A stretch of DNA of 64,000 bases, taken from Tritrichomonas musculus (lineage: Eukaryota > Parabasalia > Tritrichomonadida > Tritrichomonadidae). The DNA lies in NCBI GenBank assembly GCA_039105265.1, contig JAPFFF010000002.1:8742001-8806000 (forward strand), given 5' to 3'. This document shows, in pieces, positions 1-9,582 of the stretch. Each line of letters starts with the position of its first letter. The stretch's first letter is position 1. The position numbers and the translations under genes are program-made. Below the pieces are notes generated by a model that did not search any database, was not told the DNA's origin, and saw only the letters and a list, made by a program, of their open reading frames with translations.

Positions 1-71
1 TTATTAACGATGGAATATTCTAATTATTCATGTATCTTTAACAGGCATCAAGTAAAATATTTTATTTATTA

Positions 72-260
72 TTAAATCATTAGAGTTACTGATTGATCTA
101 GCATAATAAACGAAAAAGTACCTTCTCCCTCACCAAAATCGCATATTTCTTCTCCTCTATCTGTTTCATAAAGAACAATTCTTGTTATATCAAGAGGGTA
201 TTAATCATCAAATTTAACTTTCAAATCAACAAGTTTTTTTGCATTTGTTTAATTGACCAT
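72..260 (-). pseudogene. 3' fragment of an unknown host gene
   Basis: Read on the minus strand, this stretch gives one continuous frame with coding-like composition that contains the segments LVDLKVKFDD, YPLDITRIVLYE and ICDFGEGEGTFSFIML. It ends at a TAA at 72-74. Two in-frame TAA codons interrupt it, one just before and one just after the LVDLKVKFDD segment, and both could derive from CAA by one C-to-T change. No family is recognised. It looks like the end of a decayed gene whose 5' part is not recognisable upstream. The frame is too short and too interrupted to be a live gene as it stands. Confidence 0.4.
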
Positions 261-408
261 AAAAATCAAAAATCATCTTATCAGATTATGATTTCAATTT
301 GTTTTTATAGCTCTGATTATTCTTTTAAGATAATTCAATGCAGCAAAAACGATTTATTTCCCCAATTCTTTAATTTTTGTTTTATAAAATAAAAAAAAAT
401 CAAAAAAT

Positions 409-477
409 GCGAAGCCCAGGATTCGAACCCAGTCTTTGGGCGCGGTAGGACCACTTTGCTAATTACAACAGCATCGC
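409..477 (-). pseudogene. tRNA-like sequence, probably a pseudo-tRNA
   Basis: On the minus strand the ends can pair as a 7-bp acceptor stem (GCGATGC with GCTTCGC, one mismatch). A normal 5-bp T arm with the loop TTCGAAT is present, and the distance between D and T arms is the canonical 23 nt. A T-rich tract follows the 3' end, as expected for RNA polymerase III termination. The D loop has only five bases (AATTA) and lacks the usual GG. The anticodon stem pairs badly and position 33 is not T. It is therefore more likely a decayed tRNA or tRNA-derived repeat than a working gene. A shortened relative with the same flanks lies at 5038-5073. Confidence 0.45.
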
Positions 478-552
478 TTTATATACATTATATATTATTC
501 AAAGATTTGTATACATTATTTAATTGATTCAGCTTAGATGCAAATAGAATCT

Positions 553-810
553 TTAGATGACGGTTGTAGTGAAAAAGTTCTCTTCAATCAGTTTCTTGAC
601 ACATGGAAGCGGCACAATGAAAGCATGGGAAGCATGCACAGGTAGAGTCGGATTGAAGTCTTCAAAGGAGATTATTGCATGTTTTTGCTCTCTGCTAAAG
701 ACAGCGAGCACAGAGAAGCTGTTTTCGTGGATGACGAAAGGAATCAAAGCGATTAAAGAGCTGCTTGTCTACATGCGCAACAATGATGAGACAAACTCTC
801 AATAGAATAA
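553..810 (-). pseudogene. 3' fragment of an unknown gene
   Basis: This patch is visibly richer in G+C than its surroundings. The minus frame at 553-747 has codons rich in G/A at position one and C at position three, typical of real coding sequence here. It encodes segments such as IPFVIHENSFSVLAVF and HASHAFIVPLPCVKK, ending in TTTVI and a TAA. A second minus frame just upstream (VCLIIVAHVDKQLF) probably belonged to the same protein, which implies a frameshift. A plus-strand frame of 82 codons (557-805) is also open, and I cannot fully exclude it. No family is recognised. Confidence 0.35.
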
Positions 811-1004
811 AAGAATTAAAATTTCACAAATTTGTTTAAAATTTATTAAAAAGAAAATTATGAATCAAATTCTTTAGAATAAAATGGGCAATACCCATAT
901 ATTATCTGAGAAATCTAAAAATTATTTTATTTGAGCTTACCTAATTGTTTGATATAAATACGATTTAAATCAAATCTACTGACAATCAGGTGCTCACCAT
1001 GCAT

Positions 1005-3014
1005 TTATAATAATTTGGATATCATTTCTTCATTTATATTTTCTATATCATATAACTCATCTTTATTTTTATTACAAATAGTCAATATCAAAGAAGTAAT
1101 GATCATTATGATAAATAATAATGGAATGTATATAAAGCCAATACTTGTCAGAACAAATTTTGAACCTGTCGTTTGATGAATCATTCGAATAAGCACAATA
1201 GAATCACCAATTAGTGATATACAGTAAAAGATGATATCAACGATTTGATATTTCGAAAAAGTTTTAATTCCAAAACTGCTACAAATCAAAATCATTGGCG
1301 TACAAATAATTCCTAAATAGAAATAAGAATAAAAAATTCCATAATCAGAATTGATTGAATGATTACCAATGAAATATCCATATGTCCAAACGAATCCAAC
1401 AAGATCTTCTGTTTTAAAAAAGAACATTGGACCAAATAAACAATATAAGACAGAAAAGAAAACAAATAATCTGACAATTATATTATTCTTTTGAAATCTT
1501 TTTCGAATTAATAAAATTCCACCAAATGTAACATATAACCAATTGTAAATGTCTTTTTCTTCATTCAAATTTGATGTTTCTATCCATTCTTCAACATGAT
1601 TTAATCTTGTTTGAAGAGAATTACAAATTTTACAATCGAATGGAATTGTCATGATTAATAGTATTAATATTATGATTGGAAATGTTATTTTTAACATATT
1701 TATTATTCTTGGATATTCAGTTAATATTTCACCACCTGTTTTAATGTTATCAGCAATAATAAAATCAACATGACCTTCAAAATCTCCTGAAAATGTAATA
1801 TTATATGAACCCTTATTTGAAATACATTTATTCAATGGAAATGTATATAATGAATGATTATTTTGTAATTTTCTTGAATATTTTAAATTTCCAGAATAAA
1901 CTAATTTCGAATTTGTATTTTCAGAGATATTGAATTTAATTGATAGATTTTCTCGATTTGAGAATAAAACAACTCTGATTTCTGAATTTTCAATATCATT
2001 GAATATTGAATTTGATGATAATTGTTCCTTTTGGATTGGATAAGTTATAATACCTTTGGCTGGATTATTGGAATTGATTAAAGTACATGATATTCCTCCA
2101 TTATCAATAGAAACAAGTCCAAATTTAGATTGTTGCAAACTTGAAACTCCAAGAATTTCTAAAATTCCTTTATCATGATGATATACTTTGATATTTTGTG
2201 GATGCGAATGACCTGATAAAAAAGCTTGTATTGATTTATTGGAACTAATTAGATCTATTAAACTCAAACCACTTGATGATTTTTTAGAATGAATTGAGCT
2301 AATCGGATAATGACAAATAACAATACTTCTATTTTGACTCTTTGAAATTTCATTATTAAGAAGATCAAGCAGCTTTGTTGAAAATTTTGGGTACAATAAT
2401 AATGGTGGATGAGCAGTTGGGAAATTGAAAGGATTAATTGTAATTATATTTGTATTTGAATTTCTAACTTTAAATGAATGAATCAAAAAATCATCAATAC
2501 TTTTAATATTATCTCTATTAAATGACCGTGATGAATCTAAAAAATAATTTTTTGAACTCAAAACACTTTTGATTCCAAACATATCATGATTACCTGCAAC
2601 TTCAATAATTGGGATATTTTTGATATTATTTAATTCTTTTCGATATATTTGCCAACTTTCTTCATTTTGTTCTCCATATCTTGGAAATTTTAATGAATCA
2701 TAATTATCAACTATATCTCCTGTTACAACAACAAACTCTGGAGATATGTTTTTGATGATGTTCAATGTTTTTTTAAATGAATTTATTGAATCTAAATGAA
2801 GAGAATTAATATGAACATCTGATACATGAGCGAAAATAAGGGGATCGATGGAGTTATTTATTAAAGCTCTTGAAGAATAAATCTTTATTTCTTTTGTTTT
2901 TTTAGGAAATAAGACAGAAAACATAAATGGAATCAAAACAATAAATATCCAACTATATTGGCTAATGTAATACGGTATTATATTAAATTTCGCTTTCACT
3001 TTAATTTGCAGCAT
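1005..3014 (-). CDS. TMEM62-like membrane metallophosphoesterase
   Basis: The 669-residue protein has a hydrophobic segment at about 22-36. A calcineurin-type phosphoesterase domain follows with all signature blocks: DVH at 66-68, GD at 99-100, GNHD at 141-144, HYP at 235-237 and GHSH at 268-271. About six hydrophobic segments follow from residue ~440 to ~655. This layout matches the TMEM62 family of membrane-anchored metallophosphoesterases, whose substrate is unknown. The catalytic domain probably faces the lumen or the outside. The TAA stop is followed immediately and in frame by ATG and 25 more open codons (927-1004), so an ancestral protein may have been about 26 residues longer. No TCAYW initiator is visible close to the start. 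Confidence 0.85.
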   Translation of the reverse strand: MLQIKVKAKFNIIPYYISQYSWIFIVLIPFMFSVLFPKKTKEIKIYSSRALINNSIDPLIFAHVSDVHINSLHLDSINSFKKTLNIIKNISPEFVVVTGDIVDNYDSLKFPRYGEQNEESWQIYRKELNNIKNIPIIEVAGNHDMFGIKSVLSSKNYFLDSSRSFNRDNIKSIDDFLIHSFKVRNSNTNIITINPFNFPTAHPPLLLYPKFSTKLLDLLNNEISKSQNRSIVICHYPISSIHSKKSSSGLSLIDLISSNKSIQAFLSGHSHPQNIKVYHHDKGILEILGVSSLQQSKFGLVSIDNGGISCTLINSNNPAKGIITYPIQKEQLSSNSIFNDIENSEIRVVLFSNRENLSIKFNISENTNSKLVYSGNLKYSRKLQNNHSLYTFPLNKCISNKGSYNITFSGDFEGHVDFIIADNIKTGGEILTEYPRIINMLKITFPIIILILLIMTIPFDCKICNSLQTRLNHVEEWIETSNLNEEKDIYNWLYVTFGGILLIRKRFQKNNIIVRLFVFFSVLYCLFGPMFFFKTEDLVGFVWTYGYFIGNHSINSDYGIFYSYFYLGIICTPMILICSSFGIKTFSKYQIVDIIFYCISLIGDSIVLIRMIHQTTGSKFVLTSIGFIYIPLLFIIMIITSLILTICNKNKDELYDIENINEEMISKLL

Positions 3015-3124
3015 GAATAAAGCAAAAAATTTAATTTTGAGTTTGCTATATTATATTTTCAAAAACCTATTAGATATTTGATAGATTTGAAATCATTAAA
3101 TGTTATGAAATTGAATGATAATTC

Positions 3125-3202
3125 AAAAAGCCAAATACAATTTTTTTAAAAAGATATTTATCATTCAATTTCAAAATCAATTATATTTATATTTGGCTTT
3201 TT
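3125..3202. repeat. Short inverted repeat upstream of the TMEM62-like gene
   Basis: A 13-base sequence (aaaaagccaaata, 3125-3137) recurs in perfect inverted orientation at 3190-3202, with about 50 A+T-rich bases between. It could form a hairpin or be the ends of a very small element. No function is evident. Confidence 0.4.
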
Positions 3203-3224
3203 TAGTTTTATAATCAATTAAACA

Positions 3225-3573
3225 AATACTGATGCAATTCTTCATTAATGATTGTTAAATTCGGATCAACTCAAATATAGTTGTTCTTTTCTTAGTCTCA
3301 TTCAAAAAGTGAAAATACTTCAGAAAAAATAATCAAATAAAAATTTTTAAAAAGGTAATTTTTACCGATTCTTACCGCCCGCTAGGCGGCATGTAGTCTC
3401 GGTAAAAATTATGTAAAAATATAAAAAGATTTCTTTTTTCAATTATTTTATTTAGATTATTTTTTCTGAATGATTTCCACTATTTGAATGTTCTTCAGAA
3501 AAGTTCATTCTATTGAAATTCCTAACTATACTTTAGTTGATCCTTAAATTCCATTGAATATTGCAAAGTATAG
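3225..3573. repeat. Fold-back (MITE-like) element
   Basis: The two halves are long imperfect inverted copies of each other. The block ggatcaactcaaatatagtt (from 3262) matches the reverse complement of the region ending near 3544. The block with attcaaaaagtgaaaat (from 3301) matches that around 3470-3505, and the outer ends near 3231 and 3566 also match (gcaat...). At the centre, taatttttaccga (3356-3368) pairs with 3399-3411 around a G+C-rich hairpin (CCGCC 3375-3379 with GGCGG 3385-3389). The whole is about 350 bp and has no open frame. It fits a fold-back or MITE-type repeat. Target-site duplication was not resolved. Confidence 0.6.
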
Positions 3574-4675
3574 TTATTTTCATATTGAATTTATTTAAAG
3601 CTTTATTAAATTATTAAAAATCAAAGTATTGAAATTTGAATAAAACTTTTAATAATAATACAGAAAAAATTCAGAATTTTATTTCACCGTAACTCTCAAA
3701 TTTTCAATTTGTTTATAAATATTGAAATTTCATTATGTTTTCAACTTTGATGATTATTAAAAATAATTATCACCGGAATACTCAGTGAAAATGATTCCCA
3801 AAACATGTATATATTCACTTATATCAACATTTTATACTCAAAATGAGAGAAATATTAATTATCTTTTTTAAGGAAAAAAATTAATGAATTATTACTTATA
3901 TATTTCATTTGTGATATTGTAATAAAACCAAAGCTAATATTAGAAATGGGTTAGAAAAAAAGTATTATAATAAAAAATTAATATAAATATTTTTATAAAT
4001 ATATGCTCATTTTTAATTTGTATTAATCAAAAAACGATAAGAATGGTAATTAACTAACTTTTTATTATTAAAAAATCAAAATTTGATACATATTAATATG
4101 ATTGAAAAAAATATTATATTATTAATAAAAATAATTATTAAATAATAAAAAGAATACAATTTCTATTGAAAAAAATCAAATTCATATATTGATTAATTTA
4201 TATTATTTTTCTTATATTAATAAATAAACGCTCAATAGAATAGGAGTCATCGATTTAAATGCACAGAATTAAATAGTAACTATTATAGATAACATCAAAA
4301 ACGCTCAAAAAAATAATTATTTTTAAAATATATGATGATAATCATCATTAAAATTGATATTAGGAATCGATTCATCAAGTGATATTTCATCCGTTTTTTT
4401 GCAAGCAGTTTACGTTTTTTTTGCAAGCAGTTCAAAAAATCCTATTTCTAATTGTTTTTCAACGATTTTCAACTTAAAACCATCAATTATACCATTATAT
4501 ATCATATAATATTGTCTATTTATTTCTTAATTTTTTTATATCATATCTCATAGAATTAATAAGATTGAATTTTTTTCATCTTCCAAATCTCATTTTATTA
4601 AAATAAAAATAATGATATTCACTAATATTTTACCCCAGAAATAAATGTTATTCTTTAATAGATATTATAATTCAA
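3574..4675. other. A+T-rich intergenic stretch
   Basis: No gene is seen here. The only notable feature is a direct repeat of about 17 bases (ttttttgcaagcagtt) at about 4396-4412 and 4418-4434. Confidence 0.6.
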
Positions 4676-5004
4676 TCTTTAGTTACAGTAATTGAAAAAG
4701 CAGCTTTTCGATACTATCAATCACTGAAACTTATAACAATACCTGAATCTATAAACTCTATTAGTGAATATCTTTTTACTATAAATGTGATTCTTTGGAA
4801 GACGTAAACATTCCATCTTCAGTATCAACAATTGTTTATGTGTTGTAAGTCACTGAAAAAAATTACAATACAAGAATCTGTAACATTGATTTATAAAGCT
4901 GCTTTCCAACTTTGTAGTTCTTTGATTTAAATAAGAATCCCTCATTCAGTGACTTCGATAGGACAAAATTCACTTAATAAATGTACATCTCTAGCTCATA
5001 TTTA
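4676..5004 (+). pseudogene. BspA-type leucine-rich repeat gene fragment
   Basis: Three frames in succession encode typical BspA (LRR_5) repeats: VIEKAAFRYYQSLKLITIPE, then CDSLEDVNIPSSVSTI, then CKSLKKITIQESVTLIYKAA and IRIPHSVTSIG. At least two frame changes and in-frame stops separate them, so this is a relic of a host BspA-like gene. In trichomonads these proteins form a very large family, many members of which are surface proteins. The fragment is followed directly by a repeat shared with 385-556 that includes a shortened tRNA-like sequence. Confidence 0.75.
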
Positions 5005-5037
5005 AATTTTATTTTTTAAAAAAAAAATCAAAAAAAT

Positions 5038-5073
5038 GCGAAGCCCACTTTGCTACCATTACAACAGCCTCGC
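5038..5073 (-). pseudogene. Shortened tRNA-like relic
   Basis: This is the second copy of the tRNA-like sequence at 409-477, with about 32 internal bases missing (anticodon and T arms). The acceptor ends (GCGAGGC, GCTTCGC) and a full D arm with the canonical AATGGTA loop remain, so this copy keeps the GG that the longer one has lost. Flanks on both sides match those of the first copy for about 100 bases, including the A-rich tract before it and the atatattatat and caaagatttgtatacac tracts after it. The unit was therefore copied as a block. Confidence 0.5.
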
Positions 5074-5396
5074 TTTATATATATTATATTATACACAAAG
5101 ATTTGTATACACTATTCAATTGATCAACTTAGATAAAAATAGAATCATAAGATTGACCTATTTAATTTTTATATAGAATTTAACTTCGCGCGATTTAAAA
5201 TGCTTCCAATTGAGACCTTTATGCCATTTCAAAGTTTGAAAATGTATACTATTGTTGTTTTCTCATAATGGACAGATAATCTTCAAACTCTTTTTAAAAA
5301 TGGTTTGAAAAGATTCAAATGAAAATTATCGTTAAACAATCTCGTCCAAATTATTGTTGTTTTCTAATATTATTGTTAAACTAAAACAGACTGATA

Positions 5397-6285
5397 ATGA
5401 GTACCAAGCATTTACGATTTCTTCAACGAAGATTTAGTATTTTTCATTATTATGGATTATCTAGAATGTATATTACACTTCTCGACAGGAAAAATCCATA
5501 TGCACATTTAATATTCGGTGGGGACACACATAGAGATGATCTACAAGCTCTTATTAAAAAAAGGGAAGAAAATATAGCAACGCTTTTTACTCAAGTTGTT
5601 TCTTCAGTTAATTTTTTGCATAGAAAAAACATTTTTCATCATGACTTAAAATTAGAAAACGTGATGATTAATTCTACAAGATATTGTCAAAATAACGAGT
5701 GAAAATAAAACTCAAGAAGAGGTCCAAACAGCTTACAACACCCAATCAGAAATCTGGTCACTTGGTATTATTTTATACGGTTTGGTCTATTGTAGGCTTC
5801 CTTTCTTTCATCAAATTCGAATTGAATTAATCAATATGGTTCTGAAAACTAAGCCTTCATTTGTACCAGAAAACGTCATTTACAACCCTATCCTTAAAAG
5901 TCTTTTAATATCGATGCTAGAGAAAGATCCTGAAAAAAGGATAACTTTTTTCATTTAATTTTATAATCATCCTTTCTTGACCAACAAGAACAGACGCATA
6001 ATGACAGGTAATTGTCGCCAGTCAATGAGTGTCAAATCTGGATTGAATACGATGATGGCTAATTTGATAACGAAACCAAAGTCAAAACCCATCATTGTAG
6101 AAAAAGAATTTAATTCAGATGATGAAGATGCGCCAAAAATAAAGGTTACGCCGCACTTTTTACTGATTACATATAGAATGAGCTATCGCCAAAAAGTTAA
6201 TAGGATTGGAAAAACTCCAAATTTCGTTAAGCCTTTTGTAATGGAAGTAAAAATGCTATCACCAAGACGGATAATAGTTCATTAA
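5397..6285 (+). pseudogene. Broken Ser/Thr protein kinase
   Basis: The first open segment (5397-5702) ends with a catalytic-loop motif, FHHDLKLENVMI, preceded by the helix VSSVNFLHRKNI. After a stop, the same strand encodes SEIWSLGIILYGLVYCRLPF, MLEKDPEKRI and FYNHPFL, which are kinase subdomains IX-XI. A basic tail follows (5977-6285). The activation segment with DFG and APE is missing between the catalytic loop and subdomain IX. No N-lobe with a glycine loop is recognisable upstream. One in-frame TAA just before FYNHPFL could be a former CAA. The order resembles CAMK-like kinases of trichomonads. It is one of three kinase loci within 4 kb. Confidence 0.7.
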
Positions 6286-6360
6286 TCTTTCTTTGTATTT
6301 GTATTTTTTACCAAATAATTTTTTCTGATAACTTTTTCTATTAGATCTCTGAAAAAATTA

Positions 6361-7931
6361 TTGATAAAAGATAAGTCAATGGATATAGAAAGTTTATTCT
6401 TTGAAACAACAGATTTCGAACTCCAAAATACAAAAATCGGTGAAGGAGCATTTGGTACAGTTTATATATCAACTAATAAAAAAGATGGTAAGCAGTATGC
6501 TACTTTCCTCGAATTTGTGATTTCGGATTATCTAGAAGTTTTCCTCAATCGCTCTCAGAATCTGTTAAATTAACCATGACAAGTGGAATTGGTACCCCAA
6601 TCTATATGGCACCAGAATTATTTGACGATGAAGAACACTACTCATCAAGCGTTGATGTCTATGCTTTTTCAATGATTGCCTATGAAATTGTTACCGGAAA
6701 AGTGCCATTTCATGAGCTTGGAAAAATTTCTCCTGTTGCACTTGGAATAAAAGAGACAAAAGGTTATCGACCAAATTTTCAATCTTTTGTTCCTGAAAAA
6801 ATGCAAAATCTCATTTCAAAATGCTGGAGTGGTCAATCTGAAGAACGGCCTTCATTTGATGAAATTTTCAAGGAACTTTCAAGTGACTTCACCTATCTTG
6901 GTGTTGAAATTGAAAATGACGAAGTAAATAAATATCTTTCACTGCTTGAAGAAAGAAATTTCGAAGAGAGAAAAGAAAATAATAATGATAAAGAAATTGG
7001 CGAACTTCAAGATAAACTTGCATCTCTCAAAAAGCAGATGTCTGGATTTGCAAACGCTCTTTACAAATTGCATGGGCATCAAAAAGATCGAAACATAAAA
7101 GCTGCAATTGGACAATTTAAAAGATTATCAGATAATGGTGACAGTTACTCATCTTTTCTTCTTGGGCTTCTTCATTTGGGTGGTGAAGGTGTTGATGAAG
7201 ACTTTAAGCAAGCTTCGTTCTACTTCCAAAGATCGTCAGACCAAGGAAATCCTGCCGGACTCAATGCTATTGGCCGTTGTTATCAGAATGGATATTTGGT
7301 AAATACAAATTATTCAAAAGCATTTGAATATTATCAGCAATCTGCTGAACTTGATAACTCGACTGCCTTAAATAATCTTGGCAGATTATACCAAGATGGA
7401 CTCGGTGTTAAAAAAGATTATTCAAAAGCACTCGAGTTATATCAAAAATCATCTGAGCTTGGTAACTCGACTGCCTTAAATAATCTTGGAAGATTATATC
7501 AGAAAGGACTTGGTGTTAAAAAAGATTATTCAAAAGCATTTGAATATTATAAAAAATCATCTGAACTCGGAAATCCATTAGCTTTAAATAATCTTGGAAG
7601 ATTATACCATAAAGGGCATGGCGTTGAGCAAGATTACTCAAAAGCATTCGAATTATATCAAAAATCATCCGAACTTGGTAATTCATATGGTTTGAATAAT
7701 ATTGGATGGTCATATTCTAAAGGACTTGGTGTTAAACAAGATAATTCAAAAGCATTCGAATATTATCTAAAATCATCTGAACTCGGTAATCCAGTAGCTT
7801 TATATAATCTTGGATCTCTTTATGAGCAAGGAAAAGGGGTTGAAAAAGATTATTCAAAAGCAATTGAGTATTATCAGAAATCATCAGAACTTGGAGTAAA
7901 ATCAGCACGTGAAAAGCTTAATTTGCTTTAG
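6361..7931 (+). pseudogene. Kinase-Sel1 repeat gene with a deleted kinase core
   Basis: An N-lobe start with the glycine loop GEGAFGTVY (near 6439) runs to KDGKQYA. It then jumps straight into a sequence that, in another frame, reads ICDFGLSR and SGIGTPIYMAPELF. Helix C, the hinge and the HRD catalytic loop (about 100-130 residues) are absent, and the junction shifts frame. The frame from 6576 continues through the kinase C-lobe, a short coiled coil and about eight Sel1 repeats (consensus ALNNLGRLYxxGxGVxxDYSKA). Intact trichomonad relatives are TKL-like kinases with Sel1 tails. No intron consensus explains the gap. The 451-codon 3' part could still be expressed as a Sel1 protein, but the kinase cannot work. 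Confidence 0.75.
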
Positions 7932-8226
7932 GAGAAGTTGTAAATAATTCATTATTTATTTTGTTTTAATATATTTGATTCATTTAAACTTTTATTTTTA
8001 AACAAAAAGATAATAAAATCGTATGTTATGCTTTTATATTAACAAACAAAGAGTTTTACTTCATTAGGATTGACATAAAAACTGTAGTACTTGATTATGT
8101 CAAGAATTTCACAAAAACTTATTTTAAATAACACGAATATTAAATATGCTTATAAAGACTTGATTATGTCTAGAATGTATTCTTGATATGTATTCATCAT
8201 AAATATGTGTGATATAATTGATCATC
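7932..8226. other. Intergenic stretch without genes
   Basis: This is A+T-rich spacer between the Sel1 relic and the leader-peptide relic. Nothing further is seen in it. Confidence 0.5.
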
Positions 8227-8379
8227 ATGAATGCATTTATATCATAATTTATATTATTTATATTGCTGCTGATTTTCTATTGCTCTGTTCCAAAGGCTGT
8301 TTGAATTGAAAGTAGTGATGAAGAAGTAAGAATAATTATATGTAAAATTACGAATAAAAAGCTTTTTTATTATTTTTAA
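8227..8379 (+). pseudogene. Leader-peptide relic of a secreted or surface protein
   Basis: From an ATG, one frame gives MNAFIS, a stop, a strongly hydrophobic stretch (FILFILLLIFYCSVPKAV), a second stop, then IESSDEEV. The layout is a signal peptide followed by a small acidic region. The two in-frame stops (TAA and TGA) could each come from CAA or CGA by one C-to-T change, with no frameshift. The rest of the gene is missing or unrecognisable. It resembles in style the relic at 15649-16050. Confidence 0.35.
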
Positions 8380-8405
8380 TAACAAACAAAGAAGAATAAA
8401 AAGAT

Positions 8406-9320
8406 TTAGAAGTTGCACTTTGGCTTCCATTCGATGACACTCTGCTTTGGTGAAAAGTGCTGATTCAATTTTGAATCGAACTGAACATCTCTGAAGTAAT
8501 CAGAGCTCATTATGTCATCGATTGTTGGCCTGCTTGCCGCCATCATCTGCGTGCAGTCCTGCACAATCTGGCGGACCTTGAAATCGAGGCTTTTGCTGAT
8601 CGACAATCGCCCGCTCAGAATCTGCTTGATGATGAAGTTTTGGTTTCCGTCTTTGAAAGGGAACTGCAATTCAAAAAGTGAGTACAAAGTGATTCCAATT
8701 GCCCAGATGTCTGTCTTGATCGTGTCAAATTCGCCGCGGACGAACAATTCTGGCGCTGCGTAGTAAAAAGTGCCTTTTTTGGCCTCGTCGCCGGCGACTT
8801 TTTTGGTTCGGCAAAATCCGAAGTCGCACAATTTTGGAGAGAACTTCGAATCGAGCAAAACATTCTCTGATTTGATGTCACCGTGAGAAATCCCCTTTTT
8901 GTGAAGATATTTGATCGCTTCTAAGAATTCATAGATGATCTTCTTTTTTTGTTTTTCGCTCTTGAAGCCTGAGCTTGTCGCATATGAAAGTAAGTCTCCA
9001 TTTTCGCAGTATTCCATGATGATGACGTAGTATTCGTCGTTCGTTGATTTGATTTCAAATGAATCGAAAACTTTGATGATATGTGGATGATCAAGTTGTT
9101 GGAGGACTTTGATTTCAAGCATTGTTGATTCAACAAGATTTCTTGCTTCAATGTCTTTCTTTGACATGACCTTGGCTGAATATTTTTGCTTTGTTTTCTC
9201 ATCTTCAACTAAGATAACAGCGCATGTGCTTCCACATCCAAGATATTTCAAAACATCATATCTATTGAAGGACTTGGGGATGTTGATTGGATAGCCATCT
9301 TGTGTTTTTGAGGTAAACAT
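8406..9320 (-). CDS. Ser/Thr protein kinase, CAMK-like
   Basis: The 304-residue protein is essentially one kinase domain (about 21-281). Visible motifs are the glycine loop LGCGSTCAV at 27-35, the ATP lysine K50, the helix-C glutamate near 69, the catalytic loop HGDIKSEN at 146-153, DFG at 166-168 and APE at 189-191. The catalytic aspartate (148) and asparagine (153) are kept, but the HRD arginine is glycine, as in kinases not controlled through an activation-loop phosphate. Subdomain IX reads TDIWAIGITLYSLFE. It should phosphorylate Ser/Thr in the cytosol; substrates are unknown. A TCATT initiator lies 10 bases before the ATG. Base composition is richer in G+C than the flanks. Confidence 0.88.
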   Translation of the reverse strand: MFTSKTQDGYPINIPKSFNRYDVLKYLGCGSTCAVILVEDEKTKQKYSAKVMSKKDIEARNLVESTMLEIKVLQQLDHPHIIKVFDSFEIKSTNDEYYVIIMEYCENGDLLSYATSSGFKSEKQKKKIIYEFLEAIKYLHKKGISHGDIKSENVLLDSKFSPKLCDFGFCRTKKVAGDEAKKGTFYYAAPELFVRGEFDTIKTDIWAIGITLYSLFELQFPFKDGNQNFIIKQILSGRLSISKSLDFKVRQIVQDCTQMMAASRPTIDDIMSSDYFRDVQFDSKLNQHFSPKQSVIEWKPKCNF

Positions 9321-9327
9321 TTAGATT

Positions 9328-9332
9328 AATGA
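9328..9332 (-). promoter_or_regulatory. Initiator element (TCATT) of the kinase gene
   Basis: TCATT on the minus strand fits the trichomonad initiator TCA(+1)YW. The expected start A lies 10 bases before the ATG at 9320. Confidence 0.5.
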
Positions 9333-9415
9333 ACTAATAAAAAAATGATGTATTTTTTTCTGGATATTGAAAATATTTTTTTATTGAATATGCTATTGAA
9401 AAATATATAAACTTT

Positions 9416-9582
9416 TGAATGAAAATAAACAAATAAAATTTTGGTTTTTATCAATATTGAAATGCTTACAAAAATCAAAAATAAATAATAGAAATACAAA
9501 ATAACAATAGAAAATTGAGAAGAAATTAAAATCAAAAAATTAAAAAATAATTATTCATTTTTTAACTCTCCTCATTCAAAAA
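9416..9582 (+). promoter_or_regulatory. Upstream region of the first Myb gene, shared with the second
   Basis: About 165 bases directly before this Myb gene are closely similar to 16197-16382 before the second Myb gene, including gtttttatcaatattgaaa and the segment ending aaaaaatgatgtt. Both carry an initiator-like TCAYT with its A exactly 26 bases before the ATG (TCATT at 9555-9559 here, TCACT at 16355-16359 there). The promoter was duplicated together with the gene, so both copies may respond to the same signals. Confidence 0.6.

Noticed and set aside
6484-6576. An intron joining the two parts of the kinase-Sel1 gene, or the two calpain frames
   Set aside because: No 5' GTATGT-type or 3' ACTAACACACAG-type trichomonad splice signals are present, and the missing kinase motifs are not found nearby.
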